A stretch of 64,000 bases of DNA from Clostridiales bacterium. Lineage in GTDB: Bacteria > Bacillota > Clostridia > Christensenellales > Aristaeellaceae. Both the position numbers and the translations under genes were made by a program. Location of the stretch: NCBI GenBank assembly GCA_019419995.1, contig JAHZHZ010000009.1, forward strand, positions 1-64,000, in the 5' to 3' direction. The notes beneath the pieces were generated by a model. The model searched no databases. It was not told the DNA's origin and saw nothing but the letters and a program-made list of their open reading frames with translations. Position 1 is the stretch's first letter; every line of letters starts with the position of its first letter. Below are positions 15,582-24,988 of this stretch, piece after piece.

Positions 15582-17351
15582 TTGAAACGCTGGCTTAGCT
15601 ATGCGCGGCCCTACAAAAAATACTTTATATTGGGGCCTCTTTGTATGATTGTAGAAGTACTGGGCGAGATTCTGCTGCCCAAGCTGTATGCTTCCATTAT
15701 CAATACCGGTGTAGCCGGCGCAGATATCGGCCATATTGTGATGATCTGTGTTTTGATGGTGCTCACTTCCTTTGCGATGATGTTGGGGGGAGTGGGCGGC
15801 GCCTACTTTGGATCAAAGGCGGCAGTGAATTATGCGGCCGACCTGCGCCAGGACGTGTTTAACCGGATTCAGAAATTTTCCTTTGCCAATATAGACCGCT
15901 TTTCTGCGGGTTCGCTGGTTACGCGGCTCACCAACGATGTTACGCAATTGATGAATTTCATTAACATGATGCTTCGGCTGTGCCTGCGGGCTCCAGGCAT
16001 GCTGATTGGTGCCCTGATCATGACGGTGGTCATGAATCCCGGGCTGGCAACGGTGCTGGCGGTTACCATTCCCGTGCTGGTGATTGTTCAGGTATTGATT
16101 ATCCGCTGCGCATATCCCCGGTTTACCCGAATGCAGGGGAAAATTGACGTGCTAAATAACGGAATTCAGGAAAATTTAACCAATGTTCGCGTGGTAAAAT
16201 CCTTTGTTCGGGAGGACTTTGAACAGCAAAAGTTTGATCAGGCCAATGGGGATCTCAAGCAAGCGGGCCTTTCCGCCATGCGTGTCATGGTGGCAATTAT
16301 GCCCCTGATGATGTTAATTATGAATCTTACCAGCGTGGCCGTGGTGTATCTGGGCGGCCGGCAGGTAATTTTTGGAAGCATGCTGGTGGGGGATTTGAGT
16401 GCCTTTATTACGTATATTACCCAGATCCTGATGTCTCTGCTGATGGTTTCCATGCTGTTTTTAACTTCCTCTCGTTCACTGGCCTCGGCGCGTCGAATTG
16501 GAGAAGTACTGGATGAGAAGATAGATTTAAGCGACGCCAGTGCCGCACAGCCCGAGCGCAGGGTGGAGCGCGGCGCGGTGGAATTCCGCGACGTCTCCTT
16601 CCGCTATTACAAAAACAGCGAGGAGGCCGTGCTTCAGCACATCAGTTTTTCGATTGAACCGGGAGAGACGGTGGGTATTGTGGGGTCCACCGGCTCTGGC
16701 AAGAGCACTCTGGTATCCATGATTCCCAGGCTCTATGACGTGGACGAGGGCGAAGTGCTGGTGGATGGTGTGAATGTGAAGGACTACAGCCTGGAACATC
16801 TGCGACAGGGAGTTGGAATGGTTCTTCAAAAGAATGTGCTGTTCTCCGGAACGGTGGAGGAAAACCTCCGCTGGGGTGACGAGGATGCCGGCATGGATGA
16901 AATTGTGCAGGCGGCCCGGAGCGCTCAGGCCGATGGCTTTGTCCGTGGTTTTGCCAAGGGTTATCAGAGTGACATCGAACAGGGCGGCTCCAACGTTTCT
17001 GGAGGACAGAAGCAGCGGCTTTGCATTGCCAGAGCTCTGCTTCGCAAACCCAGGATTTTGATTCTCGACGATTCTACCAGTGCTGTGGATACGGCCACGG
17101 AAGCTCAGATTCGCCGGGCTTTTGCCGAGGAACTGCGAGACGCCACAAAAATCATCATTGCCCAGCGCATCACCTCTGTGATGGAGGCGGACCGTATTAT
17201 CGTTATGGATGAGGGCAGGATCGTAGGCTTGGGTACTCATGAAGCGTTGATGAAGACTTGCCAGGCCTATCGAGAAATTTATGAATCTCAGACGTCCTCA
17301 AATGTTCAGGAGGAAGCGCTGGTTTCCGGTGAAGGGAGGGAAACAAAGTGA
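15582..17351 (+). CDS. ABC exporter half-transporter, subunit with degenerate Walker B
   Basis: 589 residues: six membrane segments (about 15-310), then the ATPase domain. Walker A GSTGSGKS is near 367-374, the signature VSGGQ near 470 and Walker B ILILDDSTS near 491-499. The catalytic Glu after Walker B is replaced by Asp, while its signature is normal. This is the pattern of the degenerate half of heterodimeric exporters such as BmrCD or TM287/288. The start is TTG 15582, 10 bases after GGAG, with no better codon nearby. It partners the next gene, which overlaps it by four bases. The likely role is drug or metabolite export. Confidence 0.94.
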   Translation: MKRWLSYARPYKKYFILGPLCMIVEVLGEILLPKLYASIINTGVAGADIGHIVMICVLMVLTSFAMMLGGVGGAYFGSKAAVNYAADLRQDVFNRIQKFSFANIDRFSAGSLVTRLTNDVTQLMNFINMMLRLCLRAPGMLIGALIMTVVMNPGLATVLAVTIPVLVIVQVLIIRCAYPRFTRMQGKIDVLNNGIQENLTNVRVVKSFVREDFEQQKFDQANGDLKQAGLSAMRVMVAIMPLMMLIMNLTSVAVVYLGGRQVIFGSMLVGDLSAFITYITQILMSLLMVSMLFLTSSRSLASARRIGEVLDEKIDLSDASAAQPERRVERGAVEFRDVSFRYYKNSEEAVLQHISFSIEPGETVGIVGSTGSGKSTLVSMIPRLYDVDEGEVLVDGVNVKDYSLEHLRQGVGMVLQKNVLFSGTVEENLRWGDEDAGMDEIVQAARSAQADGFVRGFAKGYQSDIEQGGSNVSGGQKQRLCIARALLRKPRILILDDSTSAVDTATEAQIRRAFAEELRDATKIIIAQRITSVMEADRIIVMDEGRIVGLGTHEALMKTCQAYREIYESQTSSNVQEEALVSGEGRETK

Positions 17352-19222
17352 GTGGACGCAGTCTTGAGAATTTAAGAAATCGCTACAACAGCGGGCCGGA
17401 GGAAGGCGCGCAGGGAGCGAGGGGAGGATTTGGCCCCAGACATGGTCCCGGGAGTAGCCCCTCGTTTGGCAAACCTGTGGATGCTCGCAAAACTATTGCC
17501 AGGGTGTTTTCCTACGTGAGCGAATATAAACTGAGGCTGGTGACAGTGGCGTTCTGCCTGCTTTTAAATACGGGGGCGATGCTGGCGGGAAGTTATATGC
17601 TCAGACCCATCCTCAACCAGATAGCCAACAGCGCGCTATCGGCATCCGAAAGGGTGAGTTACCTGATCTCCATGCTAATTGTGCTGTTACTGACCTACAT
17701 GGTGAGCGTGGTGGCTGCGTTTTTGCAGTACCGCCTGATGGTAGAGGTATCCCAGAGCGCGGTGGAGCGCATTCGCCACGATCTATTTGAAAAACTTCAG
17801 CACCTGCCGCTGCGCTTTTTTGACCGCCACAACAACGGTGAGATTATGAGCCGATTTACCAACGATGTGGACAATATCGGCCTGATGCTGGATAATTCCG
17901 TTATAGCCATGCTTTCCGGCGCGGTGACTCTGGTGGGCACCTTCGTGATGATGTGCGTGACCAACCTGTGGCTGACTCTGATTACCGTGGTGTTTATTCC
18001 GTTGATGTTCAAGGGCAGCATGGCCATTATGCAGCGGAGCCGTCGCTACTTTACGGCGCAGCAGTCGGCGCTGGGTGCGGTGAACAGCTACATTGAAGAA
18101 ACCGTTACGGGGCAGAAAGTGGTCAAGGTTTTCTGCCATGAACAGACGTGTGAGGAGGAGTTTGGCCGCCTGAATGATGATTTGCGACACAAGCAGATAG
18201 GAGCGCTGTTTTTCGGCGGCATCATGGGCCCGGTACTGGGCAATATTTCCAAGTTGAGCTACTCGCTCACCGCGGGCATTGGTGGCATATTGTGCGTAGC
18301 GGCAGGCTTTGATGTGGGTGGCCTGGCCATATTTGTCAATTATGCCAACCAGTTTGCGCGGCCTATCAATGAGCTTTCTCAACAGGTCAATACCGTCTTT
18401 TCTGCTCTGGCGGGCGCGGAACGTGTATTTCAGGTCATGGATGCCGACCCCGAGGAACCGGATGCACCCGGCGCACTGCAGCCCGCTATCCAGGGTAACG
18501 TGGAGCTGATGGATGTGTGTTTCGGTTATGATCCGGGCAAACCGATTTTAAAGCACATCTCGCTCTATGCGCGGCCTGGCCAGAAGATTGCATTCGTGGG
18601 TTCCACGGGTGCGGGCAAGACCACCATTACCAATTTGCTCAACCGCTTCTACGATATCCAGTCCGGCAGCATTACCATCGACGGCATGGATATAAAGAAT
18701 ATCCAGCGGGATGTTTTGCGTAAGAACATTGCAATGGTGTTGCAGGATACCCACCTTTTTACAGGTACTATCATGGAGAATATCCGCTATGGCCGTTTGG
18801 ATGCCACAGATGAAGAGGTGATTGCTGCGGCTAAGGTGGCCAGTGCTCACAGTTTTATTAAGCGCCTGTCCGATGGCTATCAGACCCATATTGAAGGCGA
18901 TGGCGCAAACCTGTCTCAGGGGCAGCGCCAGCTGCTCAATATTGCCCGGGCGGCGCTGAGCAAGGCACCCATCCTGGTGCTGGACGAAGCCACCAGTTCC
19001 GTAGATACCCGCACCGAGCGGATGATTGAGCAGGGAATGGACCGTTTGATGGAAAACCGCACCACTTTTGTGATTGCCCATCGCCTATCCACGGTGCGCA
19101 ATGCCAACGCCATAATGGTGTTGGAGAACGGGGAAATCATTGAGCGCGGCGACCATGATGATCTGCTCCGCCAGAGGGGCCGTTACTATGAGTTGTGCAC
19201 TGGTAAAAAGGAACTGAGCTGA
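17348..19222 (+). CDS. ABC exporter half-transporter, catalytic subunit
   Basis: 624 residues. A Gly/Arg-rich soluble extension of about 45 residues precedes six membrane segments and the ATPase domain. Walker A GSTGAGKT is near 417-424 and Walker B ILVLDEATS near 543-551 with the catalytic Glu, but the signature reads LSQGQ in place of LSGGQ. It therefore supplies the intact Walker site of the heterodimer, while the altered signature faces the degenerate site of the other subunit. Its GTG start overlaps the upstream stop (GTGA) and follows GGGAGGG. Confidence 0.94.
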   Translation: MSGRSLENLRNRYNSGPEEGAQGARGGFGPRHGPGSSPSFGKPVDARKTIARVFSYVSEYKLRLVTVAFCLLLNTGAMLAGSYMLRPILNQIANSALSASERVSYLISMLIVLLLTYMVSVVAAFLQYRLMVEVSQSAVERIRHDLFEKLQHLPLRFFDRHNNGEIMSRFTNDVDNIGLMLDNSVIAMLSGAVTLVGTFVMMCVTNLWLTLITVVFIPLMFKGSMAIMQRSRRYFTAQQSALGAVNSYIEETVTGQKVVKVFCHEQTCEEEFGRLNDDLRHKQIGALFFGGIMGPVLGNISKLSYSLTAGIGGILCVAAGFDVGGLAIFVNYANQFARPINELSQQVNTVFSALAGAERVFQVMDADPEEPDAPGALQPAIQGNVELMDVCFGYDPGKPILKHISLYARPGQKIAFVGSTGAGKTTITNLLNRFYDIQSGSITIDGMDIKNIQRDVLRKNIAMVLQDTHLFTGTIMENIRYGRLDATDEEVIAAAKVASAHSFIKRLSDGYQTHIEGDGANLSQGQRQLLNIARAALSKAPILVLDEATSSVDTRTERMIEQGMDRLMENRTTFVIAHRLSTVRNANAIMVLENGEIIERGDHDDLLRQRGRYYELCTGKKELS

Positions 19223-19335
19223 TCAATGCGATGAAACATTTGCGGCGGACTTGCAGACCAAGTCTGCCGCATCGGTGCCGGTGAGAATTAAGAATGGGCA
19301 TGGAAACGACTTTACACTTGCAGGAGGACTCAAAA

Positions 19336-19860
19336 ATGATTTTGGAAACCCAGCGCCTGTATTTGCGTGAGATGGAGCAGGGGGATTATGCGGCTTTATG
19401 CAAGATTTTGCAGGACGAGGAAGCAATGTATGCCTACGAGGGGGCCTTTGATGATTCCGAAGTGCAACAGTGGCTAGATCGACAGCTTGATCGCTATCGT
19501 AAGTGGGGCTTTGGTCTGTGGGCAGTGGTGCTAAAGCAGACCAATGAAATGATCGGCCAGTGCGGGTTGACGATTCAACCCTGGAAGGATCGTGAAGTGC
19601 TAGAAGTGGGCTATTTGTTTCAGCGACGTTACTGGCACCAGGGCTTTGCCACGGAGGCAGCCAGGGCTTGCATGGACTACGCTTTTGAGACATTGGGGGC
19701 AAGTGAAGTCTGCTCCATCATCCGGGACGGGAATCTACCCTCCATCGGGGTGGCGCTGCGAAACGGCATGGTCGAAGCGGATGGCTGGATCAAGCACTAT
19801 CGGGGCGTTGACATGCCCCATAGGCGATATGTAGCCATGAAAGCAAAGAATGAAGGGTAA
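19336..19860 (+). CDS. GNAT family N-acetyltransferase (RimJ/RimL-like)
   Basis: 174 residues from ATG 19336, 8 bases after AGGAGG; an earlier in-frame ATG lacks a ribosome site. It starts with ILETQRLYLREM, typical of the RimJ/RimL group, and has LEVGYLFQRRYWHQGFATEAARACMDYAF, the acetyl-CoA-binding region (QGFATEA). These enzymes acetylate protein N-termini, antibiotics or small amines; the substrate here is unknown. A hairpin without a T-run (about 19240-19272) separates it from the exporter operon. Confidence 0.87.
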   Translation: MILETQRLYLREMEQGDYAALCKILQDEEAMYAYEGAFDDSEVQQWLDRQLDRYRKWGFGLWAVVLKQTNEMIGQCGLTIQPWKDREVLEVGYLFQRRYWHQGFATEAARACMDYAFETLGASEVCSIIRDGNLPSIGVALRNGMVEADGWIKHYRGVDMPHRRYVAMKAKNEG

Positions 19861-19904
19861 GAGTATTTCACGGATTACGCTTTCTTCGAAGCTGGTTCTA
19901 TAAA

Positions 19905-19954
19905 AGACAACCGCTCCCCAATCTGAAAATCAGATTGGGGAGCGGTTATCTTTT
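19905..19954 (+). terminator. Bidirectional terminator between two GNAT genes
   Basis: AACCGCTCCCCAATCTG pairs perfectly with CAGATTGGGGAGCGGTT over a five-base loop, followed by ATCTTTTATC. The mirror side has TCTTTTA for the minus-strand operon. Confidence 0.9.
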
Positions 19955-20004
19955 ATCTGACGGTGACGGGTATCACGAATGGGAGTCTAAAGCAGCCCTA
20001 AAAT

Positions 20005-20490
20005 TCAAAGTGAACGATAATGAAGTATGATGTCCTGAAAGCTACCATCCTTCATGCGAAAGCCTTGGGAGATGACGCCCAGGCGGGTAAAGCCCAGTTT
20101 TTGATAAAGGTGCAGAGCTGCAGTGTTGTTGGCCACTACGGCGTTAAACTGGATGATTTTGAAGCCCAGATTTCGGGCTGTAATTAGACAGTGGCGCACC
20201 AGCGCTTCACCGATGCCCTGGCCTCGCTGCGCCGCGTCTACCGCGTAGCTGGCGTTGCAGATGTGGCCACAACGGCCCACGTTGTTGGGATGCAGAATGT
20301 ACAGGCCGACCACCTTCCCCTCCGCATCCTCTGCGATACCGGTAAAACTCTGTTCGAGAAAGAAGGTGTTCCCTCCGGCTTCATCCAAAAATTCCTCCTG
20401 AGGAAAGGCGACACCATCTTCCACCACCCGGTTCCAGATTGCGGATGCGGCTGCTGCGTCGCCGGTGCGATATTGACGCACGGAAATCAT
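20005..20490 (-). CDS. GNAT family N-acetyltransferase
   Basis: 161 residues from ATG 20490, preceded by GAGGAGG. It has the motif A region CNASYAVDAAQRGQGIGEALVRHCLITARNLGFK (QRGQGIG near 94-100) and the motif B ALHLYQKLGFTRLG typical of the family. The substrate is unknown. It follows sua5 with one base between and is the last gene of the prmC-prfA-sua5 operon. Confidence 0.88.
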   Translation of the reverse strand: MISVRQYRTGDAAAASAIWNRVVEDGVAFPQEEFLDEAGGNTFFLEQSFTGIAEDAEGKVVGLYILHPNNVGRCGHICNASYAVDAAQRGQGIGEALVRHCLITARNLGFKIIQFNAVVANNTAALHLYQKLGFTRLGVISQGFRMKDGSFQDIILHYRSL

Positions 20491-20491
20491 G

Positions 20492-21526
20492 CTATACCTC
20501 CTCGATGTGAAAGGCTGCTGCACGGCCCAGGCGATTCATGACAGCCAGTCCGATCCCCTCGGCATCCACGGCTTCGGAAAAAATCACGGTTGCTCCTGCG
20601 TCATCTGCCTGCCGGAGATCGGCAAAGACACTATGGGCCATGGCACCTGCATCCCTACCCAGCGAGGCGCAGTTCCGGTTACCATAGCGGAAGAGATTTC
20701 CTTCCAGCGCCAGAATCAGCGGGCGCTGTCCCTGGACTAGGGCTGTATCGTAGGCGGTGCAGATAGCGTTGGCTACCCGTTCCGGTGTGCCCCGATAAAT
20801 TGTCAGCTGTCCTTCGGGTGCATAGTGGCGGTACTTCATGCCGGGGGAGCGGGGATGCTCGTCCTCTTTCAAGGGCCGCATTACGGCGGAATCCACCTCG
20901 CAGTCCCCACAGATCCGGGCGATCTGTTCCTGGGTAACGCCGCCGGGTCGCAGTATGCGGGGAATGTCACCGGTCATATCCACTACGGTGGATTCTACCC
21001 CCACATCGCAACTGCCACCGTCCAGAATGAGTGGGATGCGCCCATCCATATCCTCCAGCATGTGCGCCGCTGTGGTGGGACTGGGCCGACCGGATCGATT
21101 GCCGCTGGGCGCGGCAATGGGCCTGCCGCCACGGGAAATCAATTCCCGGGCTACGGGATGGGCAGGCATGCGCACGGCTACCGTTTCCAGGCCACCAGTG
21201 GTGCGCAGGGGAACCCTAGCACTTCTCGGGAAGATCATTGTCAGCGGCCCTGGCCAGCAGGCTTGCGCCAGCTTCAGAGCATCCGGGCTAGGGGCACCCT
21301 GAATCAGGGAATACAATTCCTCCATTTGAACGATGTGGACAATCAGCGGATTATCTCCGGGACGGCCCTTGGCCTCAAAGATGGCGGCTACGGCCTCGGG
21401 ATTCAAAGCGTCCGCTGCCAATCCATAGACCGTCTCAGTGGGCATGCCCACTAGCTGACCTTCTTGAATGAGCTGCGCCGCCCAGTTCAGGGCGGCGTCA
21501 TCCGGCTTTAATACGCGGGTGTTCAA
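20492..21526 (-). CDS. sua5: L-threonylcarbamoyladenylate synthase (Sua5 type)
   Basis: 344 residues, the length of the two-domain Sua5 form. The YrdC/TsaC domain (1 to about 205) has PTETVYGLAADA, the KGRPGDNPL loop, SGNRSGRPSPT and GGVTQEQI; the C-terminal Sua5 domain starts at SPGMKYRHYAP. The enzyme makes threonylcarbamoyl-AMP from threonine, bicarbonate and ATP for t6A37 of tRNA. MtaB, encoded at 31731-33014, thiomethylates t6A afterwards, so both steps are represented in the window. Confidence 0.95.
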   Translation of the reverse strand: MNTRVLKPDDAALNWAAQLIQEGQLVGMPTETVYGLAADALNPEAVAAIFEAKGRPGDNPLIVHIVQMEELYSLIQGAPSPDALKLAQACWPGPLTMIFPRSARVPLRTTGGLETVAVRMPAHPVARELISRGGRPIAAPSGNRSGRPSPTTAAHMLEDMDGRIPLILDGGSCDVGVESTVVDMTGDIPRILRPGGVTQEQIARICGDCEVDSAVMRPLKEDEHPRSPGMKYRHYAPEGQLTIYRGTPERVANAICTAYDTALVQGQRPLILALEGNLFRYGNRNCASLGRDAGAMAHSVFADLRQADDAGATVIFSEAVDAEGIGLAVMNRLGRAAAFHIEEV

Positions 21527-21550
21527 TTTGCAGACCTTCCTTATTTATCG

Positions 21551-22642
21551 TCAGTTTTCTTCCTTCAGCAGCGCCGTCTGTTCCGCTAGCGTCAGTGCGT
21601 CGATAATTTCGTCCAGATCCCCATTGATGATGCTATCGATTTTATACAGTGTCAATCCGATGCGATGATCCGTTACTCGGCCCTGGGGGAAATTGTAGGT
21701 GCGGATGCGCTCGGAACGGTCACCGGTGCCGATCTGTCCCTTGCGCCGGTCGGCGTATTCACTCTGCTGCTTCTGGCGCTGTATGTCGTAGAGCCGGGAT
21801 TTGAGTACGCGCATGGCCTGTTCCCGGTTTTGAATCTGGCTGCGCTGGTCCTGGCTGGTTACCACCAGACCCGTGGGCAGATGAGTAATGCGTACGGCGG
21901 AATCTGTGCGGTTGACGTGCTGACCGCCTGCGCCGGAGGCACGGTAGGTATCAATGCGCAGATCGTTTGGGTTGATCTCTACTTCTACGTCGCCGGCTTC
22001 CGGAAGTACGGCTACGGTAGCGGTGGAAGTGTGGATTCGTCCAGAGGATTCCGTGACCGGAACCCGCTGGACCCGGTGTACCCCGGATTCATACTTCAAT
22101 TTTTGAAAGACGTTGCGCCCCTGAATCAGAGCCACGCTTTCTTTCACGCCGCCCAGTTCCGTGGAGCCATCTTCAATAATTTCCGCCTTCCAGCCATGTT
22201 CGTCCGCATAGTGCAGATACATGCGCAGCAGCTGAGCGGCAAAGAGGCCGGCTTCATCGCCCCCCGCACCGGCGCGTACTTCCAGCACTGCATTTTTGTG
22301 ATCGTCCGGGTCCCGGGGCAACAGCGCAATGCGGGCCTGTCGGGTGGCCTCCTCCATTTGGGGAAGCAGCTTTTCCAATTCCTCCCGGGCCATATCCCGC
22401 ATATCCGGATCCTCCAGAAGCTCTCGGGCAGAAGCGATTTCTTCTCGGAGCTTTCGATAAGCTACGGCAACGGAATTGAGCTCTTCTAAATCTGCGTGTT
22501 CCCGCATCAGACGGGTAAACAGGGCGCTGTCCGAGATAACCTCGGGCAACGTTATGCGTATGGAGAGTTCCTCAAACCGTCCCTCCACGCTTTCCAGCTG
22601 ACTGGCAATTCGCTGTTCTTCATTAAATGTCAAGTCTGACAT
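21551..22642 (-). CDS. prfA: Peptide chain release factor 1
   Basis: 363 residues from ATG 22642, nine bases after AGGAG. It has the stop-codon-reading PVT motif at 195-197 (the PxT of RF1) and GGQ at 239-241, which triggers peptide release in the peptidyl transferase centre. It lies directly behind prmC, whose product methylates the glutamine of this GGQ, a conserved pairing. Confidence 0.97.
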   Translation of the reverse strand: MSDLTFNEEQRIASQLESVEGRFEELSIRITLPEVISDSALFTRLMREHADLEELNSVAVAYRKLREEIASARELLEDPDMRDMAREELEKLLPQMEEATRQARIALLPRDPDDHKNAVLEVRAGAGGDEAGLFAAQLLRMYLHYADEHGWKAEIIEDGSTELGGVKESVALIQGRNVFQKLKYESGVHRVQRVPVTESSGRIHTSTATVAVLPEAGDVEVEINPNDLRIDTYRASGAGGQHVNRTDSAVRITHLPTGLVVTSQDQRSQIQNREQAMRVLKSRLYDIQRQKQQSEYADRRKGQIGTGDRSERIRTYNFPQGRVTDHRIGLTLYKIDSIINGDLDEIIDALTLAEQTALLKEEN

Positions 22643-22647
22643 TGCGT

Positions 22648-23493
22648 TCACTCCTGCTCTCTTTGCGCCCAAACAATGCGTTCGATGCCATTGAGGTCCC
22701 TGAGAATGCCGGAATCGGCCCAGTTCATGCTGTCATGCAGCATTTCCATTACATCCCGTGCCTCGCCTTCTCCCACTTCGAGGTAGATGCTGCCAGTGGG
22801 ATTGAGGTGAGCGGGAAGCTCGGTGGTAATCCTGCGGTAATAGTCCAAACCATCCAACCCGCCGTCCAGCGCCTGCGCCGGCTCAAAGCGCACCTCGGTT
22901 TGCAGTTGTTCCATGTCGCTGCGACGAATGTAGGGGGGATTGGAGACGATCATGTCGAATTTTTCCCGGCCGACCGCCTTGAACAGATCGCCGTGGCGTA
23001 TGGAAACATCTACATTGAGAAGATGAGCATTTTTGCGGGCAACTTCCAGAGCGCCCTGGCTTATGTCGCTCAACGTCACTTGGGCGCCGGGTACCAACGT
23101 GGCAATGGACAGACCGATAGCACCGCTACCGGTACACAAATCCAGGACCTTGGGCTGGCGTTTGCCGTGCAGGGCCACGATGGCGGCCTCCACCAGGGTT
23201 TCGGTGTCCTGCCGGGGAATAAGCACCCGGTTGTCCACATAGAGCTTTAGTCCCATGAAATCGGAACGTTTGAGTATGTACTGGACGGGTTCGCCTTCCA
23301 GGCGGCGCCGGAGGCATTCGTTCAACTGTCGCAATACATCAGCTTCCAGGGAGTTTTGCGCTTCAAAGCGCAGCGCCGTGGAAGTCATGTGCAGTACGTC
23401 TTCCGCCATCCACCGTGCGTCTATCGCCGGGTCAGGACATCCGGAGGCGGCCAGAGCATCCTGCGCTTCATTCAGCCATTCGCCGATTGTCAA
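22648..23493 (-). CDS. prmC: Release factor glutamine methyltransferase
   Basis: 281 residues. An N-terminal helical substrate-binding domain (1-90) is followed by the SAM domain with VLDLCTGSGAIGLS (116-129) and the catalytic NPPY at 185-188, which binds the glutamine side chain. It modifies the GGQ of RF1 and RF2. Its start overlaps the DUF1385 stop by four bases. Confidence 0.95.
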   Translation of the reverse strand: MTIGEWLNEAQDALAASGCPDPAIDARWMAEDVLHMTSTALRFEAQNSLEADVLRQLNECLRRRLEGEPVQYILKRSDFMGLKLYVDNRVLIPRQDTETLVEAAIVALHGKRQPKVLDLCTGSGAIGLSIATLVPGAQVTLSDISQGALEVARKNAHLLNVDVSIRHGDLFKAVGREKFDMIVSNPPYIRRSDMEQLQTEVRFEPAQALDGGLDGLDYYRRITTELPAHLNPTGSIYLEVGEGEARDVMEMLHDSMNWADSGILRDLNGIERIVWAQREQE

Positions 23494-24419
23494 TCTGTGT
23501 TCACCTCATTTTCACGTCCCGCCAGAGCGGTCTCAAAGGCGCATACGGCTACCTCGACCATCTGAGGGTGGGGTTCCAGTGCCGTCATATGCTGAAGCAA
23601 ATCGAAGGGTGCCCGAATAATGCGCACGGGAAGGGTCAGCTCCGCCCGTTCCAGAGCGGAGAAAGGCTCGTTAAAGAGCGCTGCGGTCAATAGTATAATC
23701 AGAATGCGGACTATGGCGTTGACCAACAGCCCGTCTACCTTCACCGGTACAAAGAAAATCAGAGACAAAATCAGGACACTGATCAAAAAGGCCGGTTCAC
23801 TGCGCTTGGTATGCAGGGGATATTCCAACGCGTTTTGTGCGGTTACTTCATCCCGGCATTCGTAGCAGTTCAGTACCTTATTGAATGCGCCTTTGTACAT
23901 CAGCAACCGGCGAAATACCCGCAGGCGGCCTGCGCAGCCTATGACCGTCAACACCGCTAGTATTCGGACGATACATACGACGATATTTAATTCAGTGCGG
24001 GTTAGAGAAAAATTCTGGCGCAGGAACAATTCCGCTCCTTCAGGTGCCCCGTAGAGGCACAGTACGGACAATAAAAGCAGTAAGATGGCACTGCTCCATG
24101 CTACCAGTGTCTGGGGGTGGATTTTTAACAGGCCGGCAATGACGCGCTCCGGCTTTGTTCCTTTTACGGGATGCTGAGGATCAAGCTCTGCTGATTCATT
24201 TAAGCCGTCGAAGAAGCGCACGATATCCCGGATCAGGCGAACCATGCCCCGCAAAAAGGGAATGCGCATGCAGGTGCGCAAAAACACCCGCGGCTCCCGG
24301 CGCATGCGCACAGAGATATCTTTGTGTGCATTGCGCACCGCGAAAATTGTGTATTTGCCCACTTCCAGGCGAACCCCCTCGGACACCGGCGTTCCGCTGA
24401 AGTGTCTGAGCTTGGCCAT
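23490..24419 (-). CDS. Divergent DUF1385 (YqhQ-like) membrane protein
   Basis: 309 residues with three to four membrane segments (about 105-125, 145-165 and 210-245). The position between rpmE and prmC is the conserved place of DUF1385 in Clostridia, and the EGVRLEVGKYTIFAVRN opening and LMYKGAFNKVLNCYE block align with the family. However, its hallmark GGQAVMEGVMMR and YHGAEHKTI motifs are altered: the HGAEHK core reads KGAFNK, so the conserved histidines are lost. The function of the family is unknown. I infer a degenerated or specialised member. It is translationally coupled to prmC. Confidence 0.75.
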   Translation of the reverse strand: MAKLRHFSGTPVSEGVRLEVGKYTIFAVRNAHKDISVRMRREPRVFLRTCMRIPFLRGMVRLIRDIVRFFDGLNESAELDPQHPVKGTKPERVIAGLLKIHPQTLVAWSSAILLLLLSVLCLYGAPEGAELFLRQNFSLTRTELNIVVCIVRILAVLTVIGCAGRLRVFRRLLMYKGAFNKVLNCYECRDEVTAQNALEYPLHTKRSEPAFLISVLILSLIFFVPVKVDGLLVNAIVRILIILLTAALFNEPFSALERAELTLPVRIIRAPFDLLQHMTALEPHPQMVEVAVCAFETALAGRENEVNTD

Positions 24420-24445
24420 GTGGCTATCCTCCTAATTTTCGGTAT

Positions 24446-24475
24446 AAAAAAACGAACCGCGCAATGCCCGGTTCG
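24446..24475 (-). terminator. Terminator between rpmE and the DUF1385 gene
   Basis: On the minus strand CGAACCG pairs with CGGTTCG and runs into seven T. A second stem (AAAGCACCGA with TCGGTGCTTT, about 24507-24537) precedes it. Confidence 0.85.
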
Positions 24476-24545
24476 GCAGGTTGCACTGCGCACATTAGAC
24501 AACCAAAGCACCGAAAGGAAAAGCCCTCTCGGTGCTTTGCGCTGA

Positions 24546-24743
24546 CTACATGCCGTAGCGCTTCTTGAAGCGGTCCACGCGTCCGCCAGTGTCAACCAGC
24601 TTCTGCTTGCCGGTGTAGAAGGGATGGCACTTCGAACAGATATCGACGCGCAGCTCCTTTTTCACCGAACCCGTCTCAAAGGTTTCGCCACAAACGCAGC
24701 GAACGGTCGCCTTCTGATACTTCGGATGGATATTCTCTTTCAC
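24546..24743 (-). CDS. rpmE: 50S ribosomal protein L31 (zinc-binding form)
   Basis: 65 residues from GTG 24743, chosen over GTG 24752 because GAGGTG lies six bases ahead and the protein then begins KENIHPKY as in other L31 proteins. It has the CxC...CxxC zinc ligands (CVCGETF and CSKCHPFYTGKQK), so this is the zinc-containing C+ paralogue. Confidence 0.96.
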   Translation of the reverse strand: MKENIHPKYQKATVRCVCGETFETGSVKKELRVDICSKCHPFYTGKQKLVDTGGRVDRFKKRYGM

Positions 24744-24815
24744 GGATTTCACCTCACTTTAATCGGACTGTCGGCTCTCCGTCGGAACCGGCATCTGATT
24801 AATCACACATCAGGG

Positions 24816-24844
24816 ATTATAGCACAATTCCATAGCTGATTCAA
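24816..24844 (-). promoter_or_regulatory. Promoter of rpmE
   Basis: On the minus strand TTGAAT (24844-24839) and TATAAT (24821-24816) are 17 bases apart, leaving a leader of about 65 bases. Confidence 0.8.
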
Positions 24845-24904
24845 CCGTTTTCGCATGTTTTTACATAGGATTTCCCAATTTCCTCCGCGCATGTCCTTGA
24901 TATT

Positions 24905-24942
24905 CAGTGCAGATACTATATAAATAGGTAAATGCTGCACTG
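24905..24942. repeat. Inverted repeat between the rpmE and hrcA promoters
   Basis: CAGTGCAG (24905-24912) and CTGCACTG (24935-24942) are perfect inverted copies; the bases between can add a weaker inner stem. There is no T-run, so it is not a terminator. It could be an operator or simply chance; nothing ties it to a protein. Confidence 0.45.
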
Positions 24943-24988
24943 CGTTCTGCGAAAACAAATAATTAACATTTTTATTGTGAGGCGGCTA

